Shown here: positions 49,123 through 58,077 of the stretch, piece after piece
Position numbering within the stretch: the first letter of the stretch is position 1
Layout: each line of letters starts with the position of its first letter
From: CAZBNB01 sp964493245
Lineage (GTDB): Bacteria; Pseudomonadota; Gammaproteobacteria; Legionellales; Legionellaceae
Direction of reading: 5' to 3'
Length of the DNA stretch: 63,210 nucleotides
Assembly: GCA_964493245.1 (NCBI GenBank)
Contig: CAZBNB010000016.1
Coordinates: forward strand, 1 to 63,210
The notes under the pieces: generated by a model
Seen by the model: the letters and a program-made list of their open reading frames with translations, nothing else
Databases searched by the model: none
What the model was told of the DNA's origin: nothing
Position numbers and translations under genes: made by a program

Positions 49123-49390
49123 ATGAAAACAGTGGAGGAAGCGACATCTGTTGAAAATCAGTTGCACTGGGTGCTTGATGTGACCTTCCGCGAAGATGAC
49201 TCCAGGGTACGTAGAGACAATGCTTCAGAGAATTTAGGGGTATTTAGACACGTTGCCATTAATAGTTTTCGTAATGAAAAAACGTGTAAAAAAGGTATCA
49301 AAGCCAAACGTTACAAGGCCGCATTGCAACCAGAATATGCACAAAAAGCATTAAATGGTATTTTTTGAGCACTCATGCGTTTGCTCTGGC
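49123..49390 (+). mobile_element. ISAs1-family transposase 3' remnant with right terminal repeat
   Basis: The + frame 49123-49368 encodes VENQLHWVLDVTFREDDSR, ASENLGVFRHVAINSFRNEK and TCKKGIKAKRYKAAL, the C-terminal end of ISAs1-type DDE transposases. The sequence TCATGCGTTTGCTCTG at about 49375-49390, just after the stop, resembles the ISAs1 terminal repeat (CAGGGCAAACGCATGA-like in inverse). The N-terminal two thirds of the transposase are missing, so the element is dead. Confidence 0.8.
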
Positions 49391-49446
49391 AAATATGGCC
49401 GTTCCCTCGTGCGGAGTGAACACTTACAATAAAAAAGGATACGGAT

Positions 49447-51090
49447 ATGAACCTATCACCTTTAAAGAATCAAATTCTCTTAGGCTTGGTCAGCATCTGC
49501 TTGATCCGAACGGTACAGGCGCAAGCCCCGGTATGGAGCTTTAGCCCCATTGGAAGTCCTGTCGTGAGTGTGAGTGTTACGGGAATTGCGACAGTGAGTT
49601 ATACGGTACGCAATAACTCAAAACAACCACACCAATTAGTTCTTTCCGAAAAAACCTCAACAGGTATTAGTCAGTCAGGAGGCCCGTGTGTGCTTGCGGA
49701 GAAAAGTCCTGCAAACCCCAACCCCACCTGTACACTGACTCTAAACATTAATGGCAGTGCACTGCCTGCGAACAACCTCTCCGGAGGCCCTTTTCTGTGT
49801 CAGATGAATCCTAATGGGACGCCAAACGCCAGTCAATGCTATCAGCCAGATCCTAACGATATGTTGGTGATTACCCGAACAACTGTGCCAGGCGCAACGA
49901 CATTAAGTACCAGTGTCTCGCCACCATCGATATTGGCATTATCAGTGAATAATACAGTACTGAACGCGGCTTTAACGGGGAATGAACGATACATTACGAT
50001 TCAAAATACAGGAACAGATCAAGCTACAGGGGTCTCTGTTTCAGCCACAGGATTGCCAGCAGGGACAAACATTACCACAGTTCCTACGACGTGCACGGGA
50101 ACATTAGCTCTTAATGCGACGTGCACGGTTACGATTACTCCCGGCGCCAATGCGACATCTAACTGTACTACTGGGATTGCACCAACACCTGGCACGATTA
50201 CAGTAAGCGCCACCAATGTGGCTACACCAGCAACGAGCAATGTGGTGGTATTGGGTTATGGCTGCCAGTATCAGGGTGGTTTTCTTTATTCGGTAGATGA
50301 CACAACGAATAATGGCGTTATTGGAACATGCACAACACCGCCCTGCACGAAAAGTATTGGCGGTAAAGTAGTATCGCTTACAGACCAGGCAGCACCTTAC
50401 ATCACCGCTCCTCAGTCTACGAGTATTATTTGGAGCTCCAATGGAAGTGGGAGTGCAAGCGCAAACGTCAGTTATGACATTATTCCCTTAATCTCTGAAA
50501 TATCAACGTCAAATGATTCTTATAGCAACGCACAATCAACATACAACACAACTTACGCCAATGAGTCTACTTTCCCTTTTCCAGCATCAAGCGCGTTTGC
50601 CACCTGCAATGGAGCAACCCAGGGGGCGTGTAATAGCAGCAATATTTTAGCCTTGTATGATGCCTATAAAACAGGCTATGGTATTGGCGCGAGCCCTTAT
50701 ACCCTGTCTGCAGGACCAACGAGTCTTACAGATTATGCTGCGGGCCTATGCACGGCAACTATTAATACCTATTCTGACTGGGATTTGCCAGCCATTTGTG
50801 AAATGGATTCGGTGTCTGTCAATGTCACTTGTCCTACAGGAGTACAAAGCATGTCGGCTAATCTTTCATTCTTGCTTGGAGATCCAACGGCAGGAACACC
50901 AAGCACTTCGTGTAATCCTCCCAGTGGCACTAACTGTCTTGCAGGTTACTACTGGAGCTCTACCGAGCTCGCGTTCAATCCACAGAACCATGTATGGTTC
51001 GAGTACTTCTCCCTTGCTGGTAGCACTCAGGACGCCGGTAGTAAGGACACCCCACTTGGTGTTCGGTGCTCTCGGGCTTTAACCTTTTAA
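49447..51090 (+). CDS. Secreted DUF1566/Lcl-domain surface protein
   Basis: 547 aa, signal peptide 1-26 (cleaved after VQA). A Thr/Asn-rich beta region follows (about 30-270), with CTLTLNINGSALPANNLSGG and a repeat-like unit IQNTGTDQATGVSVSATGLP typical of Legionella surface proteins. Residues about 275-547 form the DUF1566 domain: GGKVVSLTDQAA, YSDWDLPAICEM, GYYWSSTE and the end GVRCSRALTF. DUF1566/Lcl domains occur in adhesins that bind host glycans. About 16 Cys occur in the mature part. Its single-gene setting beside an IS remnant and secreted paralogues marks an accessory surface locus. Confidence 0.82.
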   Translation: MNLSPLKNQILLGLVSICLIRTVQAQAPVWSFSPIGSPVVSVSVTGIATVSYTVRNNSKQPHQLVLSEKTSTGISQSGGPCVLAEKSPANPNPTCTLTLNINGSALPANNLSGGPFLCQMNPNGTPNASQCYQPDPNDMLVITRTTVPGATTLSTSVSPPSILALSVNNTVLNAALTGNERYITIQNTGTDQATGVSVSATGLPAGTNITTVPTTCTGTLALNATCTVTITPGANATSNCTTGIAPTPGTITVSATNVATPATSNVVVLGYGCQYQGGFLYSVDDTTNNGVIGTCTTPPCTKSIGGKVVSLTDQAAPYITAPQSTSIIWSSNGSGSASANVSYDIIPLISEISTSNDSYSNAQSTYNTTYANESTFPFPASSAFATCNGATQGACNSSNILALYDAYKTGYGIGASPYTLSAGPTSLTDYAAGLCTATINTYSDWDLPAICEMDSVSVNVTCPTGVQSMSANLSFLLGDPTAGTPSTSCNPPSGTNCLAGYYWSSTELAFNPQNHVWFEYFSLAGSTQDAGSKDTPLGVRCSRALTF

Positions 51091-51183
51091 TTCTTTATTT
51101 TACAGGGTAGATACGTCTAACAGTTGATGTGATGAATAATATTTCAGCAAATAACGCAAGTGGGTCGAAAAAAGAGCATAAAA

Positions 51184-51206
51184 TTATCCACAAAATCTGT
51201 GGATAA
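51184..51206. promoter_or_regulatory. Inverted pair of perfect DnaA boxes
   Basis: TTATCCACA (51184-51192), a 5-nt spacer, and TGTGGATAA (51198-51206) are two exact consensus DnaA boxes in opposite orientation, forming a 9-bp hairpin. They lie 24 nt past the end of the cysteine desulfurase gene and after the DUF1566 gene. They could titrate DnaA, or be a simple hairpin terminator for either convergent gene. Confidence 0.45.
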
Positions 51207-51230
51207 TGTTGTGCATAGCCTCTTAATGGA

Positions 51231-52379
51231 TTATTGAGTTAAGGATAAAACGCCTCGACAGATTATCTGGATTGCTTGTTTAATTTCTTTCGGGGTTGTA
51301 AACCGGCCTATTGATAGACGAATCGTGCTGTTAGCGAGCTGTGTATCAAGGCCTAACGCAATCAAAACATGTGATGGGTGAATACTGCCCGATGCACAGG
51401 CTGACATGGTAGAAACAGCTAACCCGCTAAGTGCCGGTAGTAGGGCCGCGCCATCAATTTGTTTGACACTGAAGTTTAAATTTCCGGCAACGCGTTGAGT
51501 TGGACAGCCATTCAGCTGTATGCCGGGTAGGTGCGCAATACCCTCCCAGAGTTGTTGTCTTAATGTCAAAATACGCGATTGCTCTTCTACTCGTAATTGC
51601 TCACCCAGAGCATAAGCTTCGCCCATGCCCACAATTTGATGGGTTGCTAGGGTGCCGGCACGTAATCCTCTCTCATGACTACCACCAAAGCTTTGTGTTT
51701 GTAAGCGAATACGTGGTTTGCCTCGCACATATAAGGCGCCAATACCTTTGGGGCCATAGTTTTTATGAGCGGATAATGACATTAAATGAACACCCAGTGT
51801 TTGTAAATCAAAGAGAATTTTACCCACACTTTGTGCCGCATCAACGTGAAACAAGATACCCTTATGGCGTAATTGTTCACCAATACCCTCGATATTCTGA
51901 ATCACCCCAATTTCATTATTGACATGCATCACAGAAACCAAGATGGTGTCCGGGCGTAATGCTTGCATCAATGTTTCAATATTAAGCAATCCTGAGGGTT
52001 CAGGAGATAAATAAGTCACCTCAAAGCCTTCTCGTTCTAATTGACGCAACGTATCGAGTACGGCCTTATGTTCAGTCGACATTGTAATTAAATGTCGACC
52101 TTTACGTTGATAAAAACGGGCTGCACCCAGTAACGCTAAATTATTCGCCTCCGTTGCCCCTGATGTGAAAATAATTTCTTCAGGTGTCGCGCCAATCACG
52201 CGGGCAATTTGTTCACGTGCGTGTTCAACGGCCAGTTGTGCACGTTGCCCGTAATCATGCTGTATCGAAGCTGGATTGCCAAAATCACCCTGTGGCTCAA
52301 GATAATGTAACATGCATTTGACTACCCTAGGGTCAACGGGTGTTGTTGCCATGTAATCAAGGTAGATAGAGCGGTCCAT
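51231..52379 (-). CDS. Cysteine desulfurase (NifS/IscS family)
   Basis: 382 aa PLP enzyme that takes sulfur from cysteine for Fe-S clusters and thiolation. ATG at 52379 directly follows the trmJ stop; a GTG three codons earlier is open too. YLDYMATTPVDPRV opens the fold, SAHKNYGPKG holds the PLP lysine K206, and SACASGS holds the catalytic C328. No iscU/iscA follows, unlike a full isc operon, so whether this is the housekeeping IscS or a second NifS-like copy is open. Coupled to trmJ. Confidence 0.9.
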   Translation of the reverse strand: MDRSIYLDYMATTPVDPRVVKCMLHYLEPQGDFGNPASIQHDYGQRAQLAVEHAREQIARVIGATPEEIIFTSGATEANNLALLGAARFYQRKGRHLITMSTEHKAVLDTLRQLEREGFEVTYLSPEPSGLLNIETLMQALRPDTILVSVMHVNNEIGVIQNIEGIGEQLRHKGILFHVDAAQSVGKILFDLQTLGVHLMSLSAHKNYGPKGIGALYVRGKPRIRLQTQSFGGSHERGLRAGTLATHQIVGMGEAYALGEQLRVEEQSRILTLRQQLWEGIAHLPGIQLNGCPTQRVAGNLNFSVKQIDGAALLPALSGLAVSTMSACASGSIHPSHVLIALGLDTQLANSTIRLSIGRFTTPKEIKQAIQIICRGVLSLTQ

Positions 52380-52380
52380 A

Positions 52381-53121
52381 TTATGCACTCACGCCGCGAT
52401 CGCGGTTGACTTGTACTTGCGTTAAAATGCCACGCAATAAATTCACTTCTGTGGTCTCAAGTTTGGCACGGTTAAATAGGCGTCGCAATCGGTGTAATAG
52501 TTTTTTAGGATTAGATGGTTTTAGGAAATCAATTTGAATTAAAACGTGTTCTAAATGGGTATAGAAGCGTTCAATATCGTCTAATGTTGCATATTCAACG
52601 GCATGTGTCGCCACGTCTGTGTTTAAAGGATCACTCATTTGCATACGTAATTCGTATGCCAGAATTTGTACTGCTTGTGACAAATTCAGTGAGCTAAAGG
52701 CCGGATTGCTGGGAATGTGTACATGATAGTGTGCTTGTAACAGCTCATCGTTCGTGAGGCCGGCGTGTTCACGACCAAATACAATGGCTGTTTGAGTATT
52801 ATCTGTTTGTGTTGCAATGTACGCCGCGCAACCCCGCGGTGTTAAGCCAGGCAACGCGATGTCACGTGGTCTGGCACTGGTTGCACATACTAAGTGGCAA
52901 TCCTGTAAAGCTTCTTCTAATGTTTCAACAATCACCGCTTGTTGTAAAATATCATACGCACCGGCTGCCAGCTCATGTGCTTTTCGATAAGGGTTGAGAT
53001 TCGGCTTGACCAGATAAAGCCGCTGTAGCCCCATATTTTTCATGGCTCTGGCAGTTGAGCCAATGTTACCGGGATGGGATGTTTCTACTAAGACTATTCG
53101 AATAGCGTCAAAATTTATCAC
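52381..53121 (-). CDS. trmJ: tRNA (cytidine/uridine-2'-O-)-methyltransferase TrmJ
   Basis: 246 aa SPOUT methyltransferase that methylates the ribose of tRNA position 32. GTG at 53121 has AAGG five bases upstream; the frame also has a TTG at 53133. RIVLVETSHPGNIGSTARAMKNMGL-type N-terminus, LVKPNLNPY, and the knot elements IVFGREHAGLTNDEL and PSNPAFSSLNLSQAVQILAYELR are all diagnostic. The C-terminal helical arm is present. trmJ next to a cysteine desulfurase recalls the usual trmJ-iscR-iscS order with iscR missing. Confidence 0.96.
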   Translation of the reverse strand: MINFDAIRIVLVETSHPGNIGSTARAMKNMGLQRLYLVKPNLNPYRKAHELAAGAYDILQQAVIVETLEEALQDCHLVCATSARPRDIALPGLTPRGCAAYIATQTDNTQTAIVFGREHAGLTNDELLQAHYHVHIPSNPAFSSLNLSQAVQILAYELRMQMSDPLNTDVATHAVEYATLDDIERFYTHLEHVLIQIDFLKPSNPKKLLHRLRRLFNRAKLETTEVNLLRGILTQVQVNRDRGVSA

Positions 53122-53251
53122 GTGAACCTTCAAGTGTATTTAGAGTGTATCGCCGTTAAGCGCATATTTTATACGTCGAGGATATAAAAAGCCATTGTTA
53201 AACCTTGATTGCTCCGGGTTCGTGTTGTAGTGCGTACTTTTCCATTGCTTT

Positions 53252-53277
53252 TTGAACGCATTTTAATGTGCTATACT
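53252..53277 (+). promoter_or_regulatory. Likely promoter for suhB
   Basis: A good -10 TATACT (53272-53277) lies 28 nt before the suhB ATG. The best-spaced -35 (around TTTTTGAAC, 53249-53257) is weak. Confidence 0.4.
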
Positions 53278-53305
53278 CGCTCGATTTTAAATTTTTAGGT
53301 ATTTT

Positions 53306-54094
53306 ATGCAACCGCTTTTAAATATAGCCATTCAAGCTGCGCGTCAGGCCAGTGACATTATTTTGCGTCATGTGGAGCAAATTGATCGTTTACAAATACT
53401 CCCGAAACAAGACAATGATTTTTATACTGAAGTTGATATTAAAGCTGAGAAGGCGATTATTCAAACGATTCATAAAGCCTATCCAGAGCATGGTTTTATT
53501 GCCGAAGAAACAGGCTCGCATCGTGAAGATGCAGAGTATGTTTGGTTGATTGATCCTTTAGATGGCACACGTAATTTTTCGCGTGGTTTCCCGTTTTATG
53601 CCGTTTCCATTGCGTTATTAGTGAAAGATGTTATCAGTTGTGGTGTGATTTATGATCCGATTCGCCATGAATGTTTCTCGGCTATTCGTGGACGAGGTGC
53701 ACGCTTGGATAGTCATCGTTTACGCGTTTCCAAAACATCACAATTATCTCAAGCAACGTTAGGATCTGGTTTTTCATTACGTACTGCCTCAGCCCCTCGT
53801 TATTTAGCTGATTATGAAGAGTTGATAGGAAACTGTGCTGGTATGCGTACGACTGGTTCAGCTGCACTGGATCTGGCTTATGTCGCTGCTGGTCGTTTAG
53901 ATGGTTTTTGGGCATATTCAATGAGACCGTGGGATATTGCTGCGGGTGCTTTGATTGTTCTGGAGTCAGGTGGGTTAGTCAGCCATGTGAATGGAGAAGA
54001 GGCGTTTTTACGTCAAGGCGATATTTTAGCTGGTAATCCAAAAATCCATAAAGCCTTGCTGACCACCTTAATGTCTAAGTCCTCTGGCGTTTAA
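53306..54094 (+). CDS. suhB: Inositol-1-monophosphatase family protein SuhB
   Basis: 262 aa Mg-dependent phosphatase. Metal site residues: E67-E68 in IAEETG, DPLDGT (83-88), and D of PWDIAAGALIVLE in the C-terminal part. MQPLLNIAIQAARQASDIIL is the typical SuhB N-terminus. SuhB hydrolyses inositol phosphates in vitro and in enterobacteria also assists rRNA transcription with NusB-type factors. trmJ and suhB are divergent neighbours, as in E. coli. Followed by dam and rnhB on the same strand. Confidence 0.95.
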   Translation: MQPLLNIAIQAARQASDIILRHVEQIDRLQILPKQDNDFYTEVDIKAEKAIIQTIHKAYPEHGFIAEETGSHREDAEYVWLIDPLDGTRNFSRGFPFYAVSIALLVKDVISCGVIYDPIRHECFSAIRGRGARLDSHRLRVSKTSQLSQATLGSGFSLRTASAPRYLADYEELIGNCAGMRTTGSAALDLAYVAAGRLDGFWAYSMRPWDIAAGALIVLESGGLVSHVNGEEAFLRQGDILAGNPKIHKALLTTLMSKSSGV

Positions 54095-54122
54095 GGGTGT
54101 GTGCGCCCAAAAGGATAAAACA

Positions 54123-54935
54123 ATGGCGCCAACCTATCGACCTTTTTTAAAATGGGCCGGCAATAAAGTACATTGTCTGGCAAATTTATTACCTCAAATG
54201 CCACCAGGCAAACGCCTTATTGAGCCTTTTACAGGCTCAGGGGCTATTTTTATGAATACTGATTTCTCAACTTATTTGTTAGCAGAAATTAATCAAGATT
54301 TAATTGATTTATTTACTTTTTTACAACAGAAAGGCCCACGCTTTATTGATGAGTGTGCTGCGTTTTTTATTCCTGAAAACAATGATCGTGAGCGTTATTA
54401 TGCGTTACGTGACGAGTTTAATCAGCAAACAGATCCACATCGACGCGCTTTATTGTTTTTGTATTTAAATCGACATGGTTATAATGGCTTATGTCGTTAT
54501 AACAGTCGAGGAACCTACAATGTTCCGTTCGGATTGTATAATCGTCCTTATTTTCCACGCAAAGAAATGTTGTATTTTTATCAAAAAAGCCAACAAGCCA
54601 CTTTTTTACAAGGGGATTTTAGACAAATGTTTGCTGCCGCTGAGGCAGGCGATGTGATTTATTGCGACCCACCTTATTCACCACGACAACAAGACTCCAA
54701 TTTTTCTAAGTATGCTCAGCAGGCTTTTGGTGAGTCGGAACATATCATTTTAGCCAATTTAGCGCGTGAAACAGCCAAGCGTGGTATTCCTGTTCTTATA
54801 TCGAATCATGATACGCCTTTAACACGTGATTATTATCAAGATGCCGCTATCACTACCTTTCGTGTTGCGCGTTTTATTAGTCGAGATACAGCGCATCGTC
54901 GCCCTGTGCAAGAATTGATCGCCGTTTTTTCGTGA
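54123..54935 (+). CDS. dam: DNA adenine methyltransferase (Dam)
   Basis: 270 aa. N6-adenine methylase of the D12 class that modifies GATC. ATG at 54123 has AAAGGA upstream; a GTG eight codons earlier is open. SAM-binding FLKWAGNK near residue 10, LIEPFTGSGAIFMNTDF, FLYLNRHGYNGLCRYNSRGTYNVP-type middle region, and catalytic DPPY (GDVIYCDPPYSP). No restriction gene is nearby, so it is a solitary regulatory methylase as in enterics, potentially acting with mismatch repair or replication control. Confidence 0.95.
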   Translation: MAPTYRPFLKWAGNKVHCLANLLPQMPPGKRLIEPFTGSGAIFMNTDFSTYLLAEINQDLIDLFTFLQQKGPRFIDECAAFFIPENNDRERYYALRDEFNQQTDPHRRALLFLYLNRHGYNGLCRYNSRGTYNVPFGLYNRPYFPRKEMLYFYQKSQQATFLQGDFRQMFAAAEAGDVIYCDPPYSPRQQDSNFSKYAQQAFGESEHIILANLARETAKRGIPVLISNHDTPLTRDYYQDAAITTFRVARFISRDTAHRRPVQELIAVFS

Positions 54936-54950
54936 CGCTAAGGAGAATAC

Positions 54951-55496
54951 ATGACATATCTTATTGCGGGTGTTGACGAAGTAGGGCGCGGGCCTTTGGC
55001 TGGGCCTGTTGTCACGGCAGCTGTGATTTTAAAGCAAAGTATCCCAGGTGTTAAAGATTCAAAAAAATTATCTGAAAAACAGCGTCTTGTCTTAGTGGAA
55101 GCTATTCAAAAGCATGCATTGTGTTATGCTTATGGCCGTGCCGAAGTAGATGAAATAGATGAATATAATATTCATCATGCAACCTTATTAGCAATGAAGC
55201 GTGCAATCGAGGCATTATCTATTTTACCAGACGAGGTATTGGTTGACGGGCTTTATATTCCGCAGGTCGATGTCAAATGCCGTGCGATAGTGCAGGGGGA
55301 TGCCTTAATTGAGGCCATTGCTGCCGCATCTATTCTAGCCAAAGTGCAACGCGACCAAGAAATGATATTGTTTGATAAAACATATCCTGGATACCATTTT
55401 TCCAAACATAAAGGTTATCCCACAGCAAATCACCGCGCCGCACTTCTGGATTTAGGGCCAAGTCCAATTCACCGTAAAAGCTTTAAATTACTTTAA
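54951..55496 (+). CDS. rnhB: Ribonuclease HII
   Basis: 181 aa. Removes ribonucleotides and RNA from RNA/DNA hybrids. GVDEVGRGPLAGPVVTAAVIL holds the first two catalytic acids (D8, E9), DGLYIPQ the third region, and AAASILAKVQRDQEM the fourth (D). GYPTANHRAALLDLGPSPIHRKSF closes the domain. Shorter than some HII proteins but complete. Begins 15 nt after dam with AAGGAG upstream. Confidence 0.97.
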   Translation: MTYLIAGVDEVGRGPLAGPVVTAAVILKQSIPGVKDSKKLSEKQRLVLVEAIQKHALCYAYGRAEVDEIDEYNIHHATLLAMKRAIEALSILPDEVLVDGLYIPQVDVKCRAIVQGDALIEAIAAASILAKVQRDQEMILFDKTYPGYHFSKHKGYPTANHRAALLDLGPSPIHRKSFKLL

Positions 55497-56771
55497 ACCC
55501 CGAACTGGGGTTACTTTATTTTTATCACACAAGCATGCAATCGCTCCTAAAGCCAAAAGCAACGCCACTGGAATAATGGATAAGGCGATTTGGTAATCAT
55601 GCGTGGTGTAGATATGCATATTGTTAATCAATTTTCCTTTACTAGACATATCTAACAGAGCGCCAACCATCGGTTGCAGTAACATGCCGCCCAATGCCAC
55701 AATCATGTTGACGACAGCGAAAACCGTACTGGATAAAGAGGTGGTGTTATTTTCTTTCCCCATGATAAATACCACGATTTCAACGCCACTAAAAATACCA
55801 TAAAGGAAAATCAGTGCTTTCAATGCGCTGTGAGATATATTGGGTACATACAAAATGATAGCGATACAAATTAAAGATAGAACAGTTCCAATGAATAGCG
55901 GTGCAACTCGTTTTTTAATGTGATCAGATATATAACCCGTGACTGGTGCACCAATCGCCCAACCAAGAAACATATATGAAATGGTTGTTGCTGCTTCTTC
56001 TCTGCTTAAATGGTGCGCCAATTCCAAATAAGATTTACCCCACAGTTCACCAAACACAGATAACGAGGTATACAGTGCTGCCCCTATAAAGCCAATTAGC
56101 CAAACTTGCTTTGAAATTAAGACCAAACCAACATTTTTAACAAAAGATTTAAACGTATCTTGTTTCGGTTGAGCACCATGTGGATGGTCACGTATCACCA
56201 AAAAAATGAAAATGCTGAGTACAAAGCCAGCAAACACCAATAACATGAGTACAGATGATAAGCTCATGACATTGACCAATGCTGTAATTTTGACCTCACC
56301 ATAGATAATACCAAGCATTCCTAAGCTGGTGATGAGTCCTGCTACCATCGAGAAAAAACGCGGGGGCAACCAGTTAACCGCTGCGGTTAATACGCCCACA
56401 AAAGCAAAGGCGGATCCAAACCCCACGAGAAATCGGCCAGAGCCTGCGAGCAATAAAGAGGAGGAATAAGTAAACATGAGTGAACCAATGGTACAACATA
56501 GGCAGGCTAAAGAAAGCAATCTACGTGGTCCAAATCGATCCATGAGCATGCCGACAGGCAGCTGCATGGGTGAGTATGCAAAATAATACAGTGCTGCTAT
56601 TTCGCCAAATGTGGAGGCAGATATATGTCCAAATGCTTGGATCAATTCATTTTGCAAAATACCAGGGACAATGCGCAGAATAAATTCGTAGCAGTAAAAC
56701 AGTGCACCGATAGCACAGATCAAACTGCCTAAAAGAATTTGTTTACGTGGATAGGTTTGTATCATCACCAC
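55488..56771 (-). CDS. MFS transporter (tandem copy 2)
   Basis: 427 aa, twelve helices. YEFILRIVPG in helix 1, YYFAYSPMQLPVGMLMDRFGPRRLL across helices 2-3 with the MFS DRxGxRR motif, and RFLVGFGSAFAFVG in helix 4. It shares this whole pattern with the adjacent upstream gene, so the two are tandem paralogues. They resemble Legionella/Coxiella carriers grouped with phagosomal amino-acid transporters; the substrate is unknown. The 3' end overlaps rnhB by 9 nt. Met3 is an alternative start. Confidence 0.87.
   Translation of the reverse strand: MVMIQTYPRKQILLGSLICAIGALFYCYEFILRIVPGILQNELIQAFGHISASTFGEIAALYYFAYSPMQLPVGMLMDRFGPRRLLSLACLCCTIGSLMFTYSSSLLLAGSGRFLVGFGSAFAFVGVLTAAVNWLPPRFFSMVAGLITSLGMLGIIYGEVKITALVNVMSLSSVLMLLVFAGFVLSIFIFLVIRDHPHGAQPKQDTFKSFVKNVGLVLISKQVWLIGFIGAALYTSLSVFGELWGKSYLELAHHLSREEAATTISYMFLGWAIGAPVTGYISDHIKKRVAPLFIGTVLSLICIAIILYVPNISHSALKALIFLYGIFSGVEIVVFIMGKENNTTSLSSTVFAVVNMIVALGGMLLQPMVGALLDMSSKGKLINNMHIYTTHDYQIALSIIPVALLLALGAIACLCDKNKVTPVRGLK
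55496..55512. terminator. Small hairpin at the rnhB/MFS convergence
   Basis: AACCCC-GAACT-GGGGTT forms a 6-bp stem at the very end of rnhB, followed on the + strand by ACTTTATTTTT. It lies inside the last codons of the convergent MFS gene and probably terminates rnhB. Confidence 0.5.
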
Positions 56772-56773
56772 CC

Positions 56774-58063
56774 CTATTTGTTAGCCTCAGCATAAGTTTC
56801 TTTAATGAAAAAGGTTAGGATCGCAGCAATGACAATGCCAATTGGAATAATCGATATTGCCAACTTATAATCTATAGCCGTATATAACTGCTTCATATGT
56901 TCGCCAGCAACAATATGGGAAATGCCTTGGTTTCGCAACATGACGCTATAATCAAGTAATTTACCAACCAATGGTTGTAAAAACATAGCGCCGATCATCA
57001 CCAGCATATTCGTGACAGCAATTGCGGTACCAGCAGCTTCATTCGGGCTCAATTCGCGACCCACAGCGAAGACAATTGCTTGCGCGCTATAAAACAGGCC
57101 TAAGGTGAACATTAAGATGTTTAACGTATTTAAGCTTAGATTCGGCGTATAAAGTACGATACTGATGAGAATGGCAGCGCCGGTTGCGCCCACCAACATA
57201 GGTGGTTTACGTCGACGTAATTTGTCAGAAATAAAGCCCATGAGAGGCGCGCCAATCATGAATCCGCAAAATAACAAAGAGTTGGCAAATCCAGCATCGA
57301 CTTCAGAAAGCCCGTGTGCATGCACAAAATAGGGAATACCCCACAATTCAGCAAAAACGGTTGTCGGTAGGTAAACTAAACAACCAAAGATACCATTAAG
57401 CCAAATTTGACGGTTACGTAAAATGATGGCTAAATCAACAAGGTTGCGCTTAAAGCTATCAATCGTACCACCACTTTCTAAATCGCGTTTGTGATCATGA
57501 ATCCCAAACCAAATGACAAAAGTGAGGCCTATACCAAAAACCGCTGTCCACATAATGGTGTGTTGCCAGCCATGGACACTGACAGTAGATGAAATGACGT
57601 TATCGCCAATCATGGCACCCACTGTTCCCAAAGCGGCTGTAATACCGGCAACCATCGCTAATTTATTTTCTGGTAACCAAATCGTCGCCAATTTAAGAAC
57701 ACCGACATAGGCAAAAGCGGAACCAATGCCAATCAGCAGGCGGCCAGTCAGTGCAACACCAAAAGATTGGGTACCGGAAAACAGAAATGTACCAATCACA
57801 CACACCAGACAGGCAAAGGTTAACAAGCGCCTTGGACCAAAGCGGTCCATCAAGATCCCGACGGGAAGCTGCATGGGGACATAGGCATAATAGTAAACGG
57901 AGGACAGTAAACCAAAGCCTGTGGCTGTTAGGCCAAAATGACTACGTAACGATTCCTCCATGGCACTGGGTGCGATACGTAATAGATATTCATACGCGTA
58001 ATACAACGCGCCAATACCACACACTAACCAAGCTGTGAAAGAGAGCTTTTTTTTATTTACCAT
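56774..58063 (-). CDS. MFS transporter (tandem copy 1)
   Basis: 429 aa, twelve helices. YAYEYLLRIAPSAMEESLR, SVYYYAYVPMQLPVGILMDRFGPRR and RLLIGIGSAFAYVGVLKL match the neighbouring paralogue closely. The second half has GFISDKLRRRKPP as the repeat of the DRxGRR loop. Located 2 nt upstream of the second copy and 14 nt after the malic enzyme gene, so the three are likely one transcript. A link to malate or organic acid use is suggested by context only. Confidence 0.87.
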   Translation of the reverse strand: MVNKKKLSFTAWLVCGIGALYYAYEYLLRIAPSAMEESLRSHFGLTATGFGLLSSVYYYAYVPMQLPVGILMDRFGPRRLLTFACLVCVIGTFLFSGTQSFGVALTGRLLIGIGSAFAYVGVLKLATIWLPENKLAMVAGITAALGTVGAMIGDNVISSTVSVHGWQHTIMWTAVFGIGLTFVIWFGIHDHKRDLESGGTIDSFKRNLVDLAIILRNRQIWLNGIFGCLVYLPTTVFAELWGIPYFVHAHGLSEVDAGFANSLLFCGFMIGAPLMGFISDKLRRRKPPMLVGATGAAILISIVLYTPNLSLNTLNILMFTLGLFYSAQAIVFAVGRELSPNEAAGTAIAVTNMLVMIGAMFLQPLVGKLLDYSVMLRNQGISHIVAGEHMKQLYTAIDYKLAISIIPIGIVIAAILTFFIKETYAEANK

Positions 58064-58077
58064 GGATACGCTCCTTT

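Noticed and set aside
48935..49126. 63-aa plus-strand frame before the IS remnant
   Set aside because: Antisense to the frameshifted gene; no transposase similarity in this part.
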